From Planctomycetota bacterium (GTDB lineage: Bacteria > Planctomycetota > Planctomycetia > Pirellulales > Pirellulaceae), in assembly GCA_029259935.1 (NCBI GenBank), contig JAJDEH010000178.1:1-8209 (forward strand): a DNA stretch of 8,209 nucleotides, read 5' to 3'. The notes beneath the pieces were generated by a model, which saw only the letters and a program-made list of their open reading frames with translations, was not told the origin of the DNA and ran no database searches. Positions 1-6,670 of this stretch are shown here, piece by piece (position 1 is the stretch's first letter; every line of letters begins with the position of its first letter). The position numbers and the translations under genes are program-made.

Positions 1-399
1 GCCCGGCGGCGTCGCGAACGGGCGATCGAGTTGCTTGAGATGGTCGGTTTGGGCGACCGGTTGCACCACCATCCCAATCAGTTATCGGGCGGCCAGCAGC
101 AGCGCGTGGCGATCGCCCGTTCGCTGGTCAACGATCCGGACATTCTTTTATGCGACGAACCGACGGGCAATCTGGATTCTCGGACCAGTCGCGACGTGAT
201 GGCCCTTTTTGGCCGCTTGAACGTCGAGAATGGCATAACCGTTATCCTTGTCACGCACGACCAGGCAGTCGCCGCTTGTGCCAAACGCACGATCGTGCTA
301 CGCGACGGCGAAATTGTTTCCGACACGACGGACTTCGACGAGGCCCTAAAGGCGCTACATACGCACGAAGATGACGACGAGCCGGTCGAATCGACCTGA
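1..399 (+). CDS. ABC transporter ATP-binding protein, LolD/MacB type (5' end missing)
   Basis: This is the C-terminal 132 codons of an ABC ATPase, open to the left edge of the window, so the Walker A half is not visible. It shows the signature motif LSGGQQQR (visible residues 28-35), the Walker B strand ILLCDEP (48-54) with its catalytic Glu, a D-loop in GNLDS, and the switch histidine in VTHD (His86). The [13 protein letters not shown] and DEPTGNLD wording is typical of the LolD/MacB/FtsE group, which drives lipoprotein release, macrolide or peptide export, or related mechanotransmission across the inner membrane. A short acidic tail follows the ATPase fold. The next gene is a TolC-type channel 53 bases downstream on the same strand, which favours a MacAB-TolC-like export system over LolCDE. 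The substrate cannot be read from the sequence. The family call is firm; the exact subfamily is inference. Confidence 0.93.
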   Translation, partial: ARRRRERAIELLEMVGLGDRLHHHPNQLSGGQQQRVAIARSLVNDPDILLCDEPTGNLDSRTSRDVMALFGRLNVENGITVILVTHDQAVAACAKRTIVLRDGEIVSDTTDFDEALKALHTHEDDDEPVEST

Positions 400-452
400 C
401 TTGCGGTGAATCATTCCAACGAACGCGGGCCGCCTACCGACATTCGTAATGT

Positions 453-2489
453 ATGCGCAGCAACACGGATGTACTCGCGACGATTCTGTATTTCTTGCTG
501 GTCTTCACGACCCAGCCGCAACCGGCACGCGCGCAACAACCGTTATCGTTTCGCATTGGCGAAGAGCGGGCGATCGAAGTTCGAGATCCGTCGCAATTGC
601 ACCGCGCGCGAGTTCCCAATCTTCCCGTTCCCCCCACGATACGTGATCGACAGGAGTCGGCGCCGACTTGGCAATTGTCACTGGATGAGGCCATCCAAAT
701 TACCCTGCGGAATTCGGGAGTCGTTCGCGTGCTGACCGGCGTGACCGCCACTTCCAGCGGTTCGACCATCTACGATCCCGCGATCACGCACACCGACATC
801 GACCGGGAAAAGGCGCGTTTCAATCCGTCGGTCCGCGCCAACAATTCGTTCAACCGAACCGAACCGCCGACCGCCCAGTTTGATCCGGCCAACCCAGGAC
901 AAACCCTGATCACGGGAACTCGCACCGACAATCACAACTTTGATTTTGGATTGACGAACCAGACGATTACCGGCGGCACGCTGGAGTTTGGCGTCACCAA
1001 TGACTATGACCGCTTTCGCCCCGGCCTGTTTCCGTTGAACCCGCGGAATCGGTCGAGAGTCAACCTGTCGTATACTCAACCGCTGCTGCAGGGTGGCGGC
1101 ATTGGTCCCAATCGCGTGCCGATCGTACTGGCGCGTATCGAAACCGAGCGTTCCTTCTTTCGCCTCAAGGACAGTGTCCAGCAGTCCGTGCGTAGTGTTG
1201 TGCAAGGCTATTGGGGGCTTGTGTTCGCGCGCGTCAATCTGTGGGCTCGCGAGCAACAGGTGGAACAATTGAAGTTTGCCAGCGAGTTGGCTGAAGCTCG
1301 CAAAGAGGTCGACCTGGCGACGCTGTCCGACGTGGCCCAAGCGCGTGCCTCGTATGCGAACTTTCGGGCGAACCTGTTTGCCGCGCAGGCCGACGTACTC
1401 AACCGCGAAGCGGCCTTGCGCAATGTGCTGGGACTGCCTCCTTCGCAGTTCTGTAAAATCGTACCCGTCACGCCGCCCACCTTGGAACGAATCGCCTTCG
1501 ACTGGCATGAGATTCTCTCGCTGTTATCCGAACGCCGTCCAGACATCGTCGAACTGAAGCTGATCATCGAGGCCGACGAGCAACGGCTGCTGCAGAACCG
1601 AAATCAGGCGAAGCCGCGCGTCGACGCGGTAGGGCTTTATCGCTGGAACGGTTTGGAGGGTGAAATGCCGATCGGCACCTCCATCTCAAGCCGGCCCGGC
1701 GAGTTCACCGATTGGACCTTGGGCGTCAACTTCTCCGTGCCGCTGGGCCTGCGAAGCGAGCGGGCGCAACTACGCCGTCAAGAACTGGTGATCGCCCGCG
1801 ACCAAGTTAACCTGCAACAGGGAATACACAGTGCCGCTCACCAATTGGCGCTCAACCTGCGTAATCTCGAACAGTTCTACCAGCAGTACGGAGCTTTCAA
1901 GGAAGCACGCCAGGCGTCGCGGGAAAACGTCGGCCAGCAGTGGGAAGAATTTCGCAGCGGAAGAAATCGAGCGGGCGGCCTCGCCGGACAAGGCACGGTG
2001 TCATTTCTAGTATTTTTGCAGGCGCTTACCGAATGGGGCAACGCCGTCGCGTCCGAAGCGCAATCGCTCACTAATTACAACAGCGAACTGGCAAATGTCG
2101 AGCAACAGACGGGAACGATCTTGGAAACGCACGGGGTGCGCTTCTACGAAGAACGATTCACATCGCTGGGACCGCTAGGCCGGCTTCGTCCTCCACGAGA
2201 TTATCCCGCGGGAATGCGTCCGGGTAACAACGTGCAGCGGTATCCGAGATCCGACGAACCGGCGGAGTCGATCTTCGACTTGGAGACGCCCTACTCTCGC
2301 GGCACTGACGACGAGGAGGAAGAGGCGAACGATGAGAATGCGGAGAAAATAGACGACGCCTTGGAGAGATTGCCTTCGCCGCCTGATTTACGCGCGCCGC
2401 CTGACTTACGCGCGCCGCCTGACTTACGCGCCCCGCCGACTGGAAACGCCTTCCGAAAACCGCGCGTGATGTATCGCCTGAGAAATTGA
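453..2489 (+). CDS. TolC family outer membrane efflux protein with extended C-terminal tail
   Basis: This is an outer membrane channel protein, the exit duct of a tripartite exporter or type I secretion system. The ATG at 453 is the only sensible start, because an in-frame TAA lies at 447-449; no good Shine-Dalgarno site is seen. Residues 1-27 form a Sec signal peptide ending in ARA, with no lipobox Cys. The first OEP repeat begins near residue 76 (LSLDEAIQITLRNS) and contains the strand SYTQPLLQGGG (206-216) followed by long helical stretches. The second repeat begins near 350 and ends around 560, with strand LGVNFSVPLGLRSERA (423-438). At 678 residues it is longer than the usual 420-500. 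The excess is mostly a tail from about 570 with an acidic run (619-635) and PPDLRA repeats (643-661), ending in a basic stretch. The upstream ATPase gene suggests a shared export operon. The family call is strong; the transported substrate is unknown. Confidence 0.93.
   Translation: MRSNTDVLATILYFLLVFTTQPQPARAQQPLSFRIGEERAIEVRDPSQLHRARVPNLPVPPTIRDRQESAPTWQLSLDEAIQITLRNSGVVRVLTGVTATSSGSTIYDPAITHTDIDREKARFNPSVRANNSFNRTEPPTAQFDPANPGQTLITGTRTDNHNFDFGLTNQTITGGTLEFGVTNDYDRFRPGLFPLNPRNRSRVNLSYTQPLLQGGGIGPNRVPIVLARIETERSFFRLKDSVQQSVRSVVQGYWGLVFARVNLWAREQQVEQLKFASELAEARKEVDLATLSDVAQARASYANFRANLFAAQADVLNREAALRNVLGLPPSQFCKIVPVTPPTLERIAFDWHEILSLLSERRPDIVELKLIIEADEQRLLQNRNQAKPRVDAVGLYRWNGLEGEMPIGTSISSRPGEFTDWTLGVNFSVPLGLRSERAQLRRQELVIARDQVNLQQGIHSAAHQLALNLRNLEQFYQQYGAFKEARQASRENVGQQWEEFRSGRNRAGGLAGQGTVSFLVFLQALTEWGNAVASEAQSLTNYNSELANVEQQTGTILETHGVRFYEERFTSLGPLGRLRPPRDYPAGMRPGNNVQRYPRSDEPAESIFDLETPYSRGTDDEEEEANDENAEKIDDALERLPSPPDLRAPPDLRAPPDLRAPPTGNAFRKPRVMYRLRN
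2379..2435 (+). repeat. 18-bp in-frame tandem repeat in the TolC-like gene
   Basis: Three consecutive 18-bp units (2379-2396, 2397-2414, 2415-2432) plus one further codon encode PPDLRA three times and then PP. The units differ only at two third-codon positions (GAT/GAC and GCG/GCC), and every copy uses the same TTA leucine codon. This points to recent duplication by slippage or unequal exchange. The unit length keeps the reading frame, so copy number could vary without breaking the protein. Confidence 0.9.
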
Positions 2490-2562
2490 CTCGGAACGGG
2501 GCAAGCGGAGCCATGACCGGACGTCGCTTCGGCGGGATTGCGAATCATCTGGTGTTGCCGTG

Positions 2563-3438
2563 CTAAGCATCTTGTTCTCCTTGAACGATGGCCCGTAATC
2601 CCTCACGATAGCTGGGATAATCGAACATATTTCCAAAGTTCGCCACAAGCCGTTCATTGGAAATTCGCTTGCTGCTTTCCGCGCGGGACGACTTGGGTGA
2701 GGTTTCCAGTTCCGTGGCGCTTTGGAACCGCGGCGGCGGCGCTGCCAGCAGTTTGGCAAGTTCCAAATAGTAGTCGCCGCGAATGACGGGATGACCGTCG
2801 GCGACCAGATAAGTCCTCGGCGTGTTGGCGTGTTCGTCAACCAGACAAACGACTTTGGCCGCATCATCGACGTGGATTAGATTGAGGTAGCCGGCGGTTG
2901 GCAAGCTTAGCGGTTGGCCGGACGTGATTTGCTCGCGCCGCGGAATTCGGCCGGGACCGTAGATACCGGCGAGCCGCAAGATGCTGGTCCGCGCGCCTAT
3001 GGGGTGGCCGGCAAGCAGTCGCTCGGCTTCAAGACAAGCCTGGCCGCCTTCACGAGTTGGCTCGCAAGGCGATTCTTCGTCGACCCAACCGCCGTCCGAC
3101 TGCGAATAAACGCCCGTCGAACTAATGTAGATGAAATGCCCCACGGAAGAGCTCAGATTGTCGAGTACATTGCGCAGTCCGTCGACATATACCTTACGAA
3201 TCGGCATGTTCGCGCGGCGATCCAAGCCGACTGCGAACAGCACCGTGTCGGCGACCGGCAAGGCCTGCAGTGAGCCAGGTTGGGTGATGTCCGCGACGAG
3301 GGGCAACATTCCCTGGCTGGCAAACTGCGCGCCGCGCTGCTCGGATCGAGTCACGCCGTGGACCTGTTCACCAGACGCCAGCCAGCGGTTGGCGACTCGC
3401 GCGCCTAGATATCCGTTACCAAAGATCAATTTCGACAT
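2563..3438 (-). CDS. NAD(P)-dependent epimerase/dehydratase, atypical SDR (YeeZ-like)
   Basis: This is a 291-residue protein of the extended/atypical short-chain dehydrogenase superfamily. The N-terminus goes straight into a Rossmann strand with the dinucleotide motif GNGYLG (G7, G9, G12), which supports the ATG at 3438. Upstream a GGTGA (complement of 3450-3454) could pair weakly with 16S rRNA. Further family marks are the VAD after strand 3 (48-50), YISSTGVY (104-111), LRLAGIYGPGR (155-164) and NLIHVDDAA (186-194), which binds the substrate side in this family. The usual catalytic Tyr-x-x-x-Lys is not seen: the aligned region (about 130-141) reads GGQACLEAERL. The same absence is common in YeeZ-like members, so a plain oxidoreductase activity is doubtful. 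It has no signal peptide and is presumably cytoplasmic. It stands alone, convergent with the TolC-like gene and divergent from the protease group, so the context does not suggest a pathway. Confidence 0.9.
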   Translation of the reverse strand: MSKLIFGNGYLGARVANRWLASGEQVHGVTRSEQRGAQFASQGMLPLVADITQPGSLQALPVADTVLFAVGLDRRANMPIRKVYVDGLRNVLDNLSSSVGHFIYISSTGVYSQSDGGWVDEESPCEPTREGGQACLEAERLLAGHPIGARTSILRLAGIYGPGRIPRREQITSGQPLSLPTAGYLNLIHVDDAAKVVCLVDEHANTPRTYLVADGHPVIRGDYYLELAKLLAAPPPRFQSATELETSPKSSRAESSKRISNERLVANFGNMFDYPSYREGLRAIVQGEQDA

Positions 3439-3865
3439 GGATTTTCAATTCACCATCCTGGATGCCGCCCATGACTGAACGAGCGGGGCGAGAACGTAAA
3501 CGTAGGAATCTTGCGCGTGGCCAGCACCCAATTGCCGCCTCGGGGTTTCATCAGATGGCGGCCCCTAAATTTTCGCCAGTCCTAGTCGGCATTCCAACCG
3601 GCAAACTGTCGCGCTTGCCAAATCTTATCAGGATCGGTCAAATAAGAGGCAAATAACCGCAAAATTGGTTATGCTAAGGGTTTAGGAACCGAAACCCGAC
3701 TGGGAATTGTTTAAGCTAGGGAGTAACGTAAGCCGCAGTTGCGTACCATTTATCTAACGGTGACTTTTTAGCGGTGGCAACTTTTCACGATTTCTTTTCT
3801 TTCTATTATCGTATCACGATCTTCATTTTCCTGGTGAATCACCTTTTATTCAACTGAGGGCGATC
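3439..3865. other. Divergent intergenic region, AT-rich toward the protease operon
   Basis: This 427-bp stretch separates the leftward epimerase gene from the rightward protease operon, so it should hold promoters for both. Its right half (about 3640-3865) is much richer in A and T than the flanking genes and has runs such as TTTCTTTTCTTTC. It contains two short dyads side by side: ATAACC/GGTTAT (3653-3658 and 3667-3672) and GGGTTT/AAACCC (3678-3683 and 3692-3697). A heptamer TCACGAT occurs twice (3785-3791 and 3814-3820). I see no convincing protein-coding gene in it; a 64-codon frame at 3462-3656 lacks a ribosome site and family signature. No tRNA-like or recognisable RNA fold was found by eye. 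Confidence 0.6.
3782..3809 (+). promoter_or_regulatory. Possible promoter for the protease operon
   Basis: A -10-like TATTAT (3804-3809) lies 16 bases after a weak -35-like TTTTCA (3782-3787), about 55 bases ahead of the protease start codon. The -10 overlaps the left end of a small dyad, ATCGT-ATC-ACGAT (3808-3820), which could be an operator. The -35 match is poor, and planctomycete promoters are not well defined, so this is only a candidate. Confidence 0.22.
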
Positions 3866-4894
3866 ATGCAGCTAGTTTCATCTTCAACGGACTGTTTCCC
3901 ACGCATGCGAATCATGCTGATTTGCTTGTTGTGTTTTTCTCCGCTCGTCGTGAATGCCGCCGAGGCGGATTCGAAGCCTGCTTCGCCGGTCCAGGAGGTC
4001 TTCGATGGCGCGGTCCCCACCAGCCTGGATGACCTGAAGGCGATGGAGCAACATGTCAAGCAACTTGCCGAGCGGATCATTCCATGCACCGTCGGAGTCC
4101 AAGTTGGCCCGGCCCAAGGCAGCGGCGTGATTATCAAGCGGGGCGATGAATACTACGTGTTAACCGCGGCTCATGTATCGGGCAAACCCGATCGCAACGT
4201 TCGGTTTATCACGTCCGAGGGAAAAATGGTGCGCGGCAAAACCTTGGGGCTGAATCGCGGTATCGATTCCGGGTTGATGAAGATTACCGATGAAGGCGAT
4301 TGGCCACACGTCGCACTGGGCAACTCGCGCGATTTGAAGGAAGGCCAGTGGGTGGTCGGCACGGGACATCCCAATGGATATATTCGCGGCCGCAAGCCGT
4401 CACTACGCATGGGGCGCGTGCTCCGTAATCGAGCATCGGTGATCGTTTCGGATTGTCTGTTGGTAAGCGGCGATTCGGGCGGACCGTTGTTTAACATGCA
4501 AGGCGAAGTGGTCGGCATTCACAGCCGGATCGAATTGTCGCTCAAGGGAAACATGCATGTTCCCGTTAGCACCTATACCGAAACTTGGGATCGATTGGCG
4601 GCCGGAGAACTATGGGGACATCTGCCGGGCCAAGGCCCGTTCATCGGCGTCCAGGGCGACCCCGAGGCCGAGGATGCCCGCATCGTCGAGGTCCACGATA
4701 ACACGCCCGCGGCGAAAGCCGGTCTCGAGGCGGGCGACGTGATCATCAAGTTTGGCAAAAAGGACGTGTCGGATTTCCCATCGCTTGCCATGCTCGTCCA
4801 GGCACGTAATCCAGGTGATAAGGTGGCGATTCAGGTTCGTCGCGGCGAGGAAACATTGACCAAGGAAATTGTTATCGGACGGCGAGGCGGATGA
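3866..4894 (+). CDS. Exported trypsin-like serine protease with C-terminal PDZ domain (HtrA-like, S1C)
   Basis: This is a 342-residue periplasmic or cell-surface endopeptidase of the HtrA/DegP type, which degrades or senses misfolded envelope proteins. The ATG at 3866 has a GAGGG site 5 bases upstream. A second ATG at 3905 (Met14) would also give a signal peptide but has no ribosome site. The export signal runs to about residue 31 (hydrophobic core IMLICLLCFSPLVV, then NAAEA). The chymotrypsin-like domain spans about 66-240 with the full triad: His103 in LTAAHVSG, Asp134 in GIDSGL, and Ser204 in SGDSGGPLF. One PDZ domain follows at about 257-338 (GPFIGVQG, then AAKAGLEAGDVI). DegP has two PDZ domains; one resembles DegS, but no retained membrane anchor is evident. 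It is the first gene of a three-gene + strand group, 54 bases ahead of the chosen start of a degenerate paralogue. Catalytic activity is expected from the intact triad; the natural substrates are unknown. Confidence 0.93.
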   Translation: MQLVSSSTDCFPRMRIMLICLLCFSPLVVNAAEADSKPASPVQEVFDGAVPTSLDDLKAMEQHVKQLAERIIPCTVGVQVGPAQGSGVIIKRGDEYYVLTAAHVSGKPDRNVRFITSEGKMVRGKTLGLNRGIDSGLMKITDEGDWPHVALGNSRDLKEGQWVVGTGHPNGYIRGRKPSLRMGRVLRNRASVIVSDCLLVSGDSGGPLFNMQGEVVGIHSRIELSLKGNMHVPVSTYTETWDRLAAGELWGHLPGQGPFIGVQGDPEAEDARIVEVHDNTPAAKAGLEAGDVIIKFGKKDVSDFPSLAMLVQARNPGDKVAIQVRRGEETLTKEIVIGRRGG

Positions 4895-4948
4895 CCACTC
4901 TCGCGTTGGCTGATGTCCGGTGAATATTTCGTCATGGAGAACTATTTT

Positions 4949-6115
4949 ATGAATAAGCGAACGAATCATTTCCTTGCCTTCTCGTTAATCATCGCCAGTT
5001 TTTCCGCTGCCCAACTGGCCTGGGTTTCCCTCGCGCCAGCGCAAAGCCAGACGCAGCCAGTAGCGGAGCCGGCTAAAGAAAAAGAGGACGGCAAAAAGGA
5101 AACTCGCCCGCCGAGAAACAACGGTTCGCAGCTTCGAAATCTCTTTCGCCGGGTCGCCGGACGGCGCGACGCGGATAGCCACTTGCGGGACCATCCCTCG
5201 GTTCTGGCTGCGTTCAAGGATGCCGTCAGCCAGGCGCGAAAAAGCACGGTCGCGGTGATCGCCGATGGCGATCGCGTGGCCATGGGAACCATCGTCTCGG
5301 AGGACGGCTTCGTACTCACCAAGGCCAGCCAGTTGAAGACGCCCTTGGAATGCCGCCTCGCCGATGGCCGTCGCGTGGACGCCAAGCTCGTGGGGATCCA
5401 TCGAGATTCCGATCTGGCGATGCTCAAGGTCCAACACGAGGATTTGCCGGTTATTGGTTGGAGCGATAGCGATTCGCCCGTGGTGGGCAGCTTCTTGGCG
5501 ACCACCGGACTGGACGATGTGCCGCGAGCGATCGGCGTGGTCAGCGCGGTGCCCCGCCGCATCAACGCGCCGCCGCCGATGCTGGGCATTCAACTGGACG
5601 AAGACACCAAAGGCCCCCGCGTCAATCGCGTGCTGCCGGACAGCGCCGCCGAAAAGGCGGGCGTGCTGGTCAATGATGTCGTACTCAGCGTTAACGGCCG
5701 CCAAGCTGAATCGGTTGAGGGCCTGATCGGCATGATTCGAAAACTTCGGTCGGGCGACCGGATCAACTTGGTCATTGCCCGGGGCGAGGAACAAAAAAAC
5801 ATCTCGGCGACGCTTGGCAGTTTCTCGGACATGCAGTCACTCGCGCCGAATGCACGGTTCCAAAACCAATTGAGCGGCGCGCTGAGTGTTCGGCGGGCTG
5901 GATTCACCTCCGCGCTGCAGCATGATACCGTCTTAAAGCCGGAGGATTGTGGCGGGCCGCTGGTCGGTTTGGACGGAAAGGCAATCGGCATCAACATTGC
6001 CCGGGATACGCGGGTCTCAAGTTTAGCATTGCCCATCGCGGTCATTAAGCCGATCATTGCGGAACTGAAGTCCGGAAAGCTGGCTCCCATGGCCGTGGCG
6101 ACCCCGGGTGAATAG
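4949..6115 (+). CDS. Exported HtrA-like pseudoprotease with internal PDZ domain
   Basis: The start at ATG 4949 is chosen because GGAG (4936-4939) sits 9 bases upstream and it gives a clean signal peptide (MNKRTNH then a hydrophobic core, cleavage near APA or AQS at about 29-33). In-frame ATGs at 4913 and 4934 are weaker. The mature protein of 388 total residues begins with a charged linker (about 35-80). An HtrA-like first half follows (about 85-200), where VLTKASQL puts Ser127 at the catalytic His position while HRDSDLAML keeps Asp155. A PDZ domain (about 208-290; LGIQL, then AAEKAGVLVNDVVLSVNG) comes next. The protease fold then resumes with LQHDTVLKPEDCGGPLVG, having Cys334 where the nucleophilic Ser should be, and DGKAIGINIAR...ALPIAVIKPII. 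Two of three triad residues are therefore lost, so normal serine protease activity is unlikely. It probably binds peptides or regulates its active neighbour; that role is inference. Confidence 0.88.
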   Translation: MNKRTNHFLAFSLIIASFSAAQLAWVSLAPAQSQTQPVAEPAKEKEDGKKETRPPRNNGSQLRNLFRRVAGRRDADSHLRDHPSVLAAFKDAVSQARKSTVAVIADGDRVAMGTIVSEDGFVLTKASQLKTPLECRLADGRRVDAKLVGIHRDSDLAMLKVQHEDLPVIGWSDSDSPVVGSFLATTGLDDVPRAIGVVSAVPRRINAPPPMLGIQLDEDTKGPRVNRVLPDSAAEKAGVLVNDVVLSVNGRQAESVEGLIGMIRKLRSGDRINLVIARGEEQKNISATLGSFSDMQSLAPNARFQNQLSGALSVRRAGFTSALQHDTVLKPEDCGGPLVGLDGKAIGINIARDTRVSSLALPIAVIKPIIAELKSGKLAPMAVATPGE

Positions 6116-6167
6116 TTGAATCGTGGTCAGCAGCCGGATCGCAACTCCGACGACGAGAGAGATAACC

Positions 6168-6443
6168 ATGCCCGAGCGGATCAGCAAACTGCGGCAGACC
6201 ATCGCCGATCTTGAAGCGGAATTGGCGGGATTGGATTCCCTAGACGAAGAAACTCGCAACATGTTGTCCGAGGTCTCTGGGGAAATCAACGCGGCCTTGG
6301 GCCAAGAAGACGCGTCCGCGCTGGAACCTGATTCCTTGATCGAACGCCTGCAGCAATCGGCGCGAGAGTTCGAAGCGGAATATCCAACCTTGGCGGGCGC
6401 ACTGGAGCGGTTAACCAATGCCCTGGGACAAATGGGCATTTGA
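6168..6443 (+). CDS. DUF4404 family small protein
   Basis: This is a 91-residue protein beginning MPERISKLRQTIADLEAELA, followed by SLDEETRNMLSEV and ending in FEAEYPTLAGALERLTNALGQMGI. The wording, length and C-terminal MGI match my recollection of the DUF4404 family, short mostly helical proteins of unknown function. The ATG at 6168 is preferred over a GTG at 6123: a purine-rich GAGAGAGA (6155-6162) precedes it, and the extra 15 residues (VSSRIATPTTREIT) do not look like the family. Residues 3-45 are amphipathic and could form a coiled coil. There is no signal peptide or membrane segment, so a cytoplasmic location is expected. It follows the pseudoprotease gene by 52 bases and is probably co-transcribed. 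No function can be given. Confidence 0.85.
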   Translation: MPERISKLRQTIADLEAELAGLDSLDEETRNMLSEVSGEINAALGQEDASALEPDSLIERLQQSAREFEAEYPTLAGALERLTNALGQMGI

Positions 6444-6454
6444 TCGTCGCCGAA

Positions 6455-6670
6455 TTAGAACGACGTAAAACTGCAAATCACCACGGCAAAAACGGCGATC
6501 GAGACTCCCATCACGACGATTGCCAAGAGCAGCCCGGTGACCGATCGCCAGGCGGCCGAGTCGTCTTCGGAAAGTTCCTTGCGGGTGGCTTCGTCAAATT
6601 CATCCTGCCAAACTGAGCCCGTGGTCTCGGAAGCCGTGTCACCATCTGCCTGAGGGGCGTCTACCGTCAT
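6455..6670 (-). CDS. Small single-pass membrane protein, unknown function
   Basis: This gene encodes about 71 residues. The start is placed at ATG 6670 because GGAG (complement of 6678-6681) lies 7 bases upstream; the adjacent ATG at 6673 (spacing 4) is almost as likely, and an in-frame ATG at 6703 would add 11 residues but lacks a ribosome site. The N-terminal half is acidic and soluble (DAPQADGDTASETTG, then WQDEFDEATRKELSEDDSAAW). A single hydrophobic segment of about 20 residues follows (LLLAIVVMGVSIAVFAVVIC) and the protein ends just after it in SFTSF. This suggests a C-terminally anchored inner membrane protein. Its stop is 11 bases from the stop of the convergent DUF4404 gene. I do not recognise a family. 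The well-placed ribosome site and the coherent membrane topology support a real gene. Confidence 0.72.
   Translation of the reverse strand: MTVDAPQADGDTASETTGSVWQDEFDEATRKELSEDDSAAWRSVTGLLLAIVVMGVSIAVFAVVICSFTSF

Noticed and set aside
678..1508. Long open frame of 276 codons on the - strand opposite the TolC-like gene
   Set aside because: It lies wholly within a well-supported gene, has no recognisable motif and is rich in Arg/Gly/Gln as expected for the antisense of GC-rich coding DNA.
2379..2435. Tandem repeat considered as a CRISPR or mobile-element signature
   Set aside because: The units are contiguous without spacers, in frame and coding, so they are a protein repeat.
2490..2562. Possible terminator between the convergent TolC-like and epimerase genes
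   Set aside because: Only weak pairing (AAGCG with CGCTT, long loop) and no T-run on either strand; not enough to call.
3462..3656. 64-codon + strand frame in the intergenic region
   Set aside because: No ribosome site, basic and low-information composition, no membrane segment or family likeness, and it lies in the expected divergent promoter region.
4985..5794. Open frame of 269 codons on the - strand opposite the pseudoprotease gene
   Set aside because: The + strand frame carries clear protease and PDZ motifs; the antisense frame is His/Arg/Ala-rich with no domain signature.
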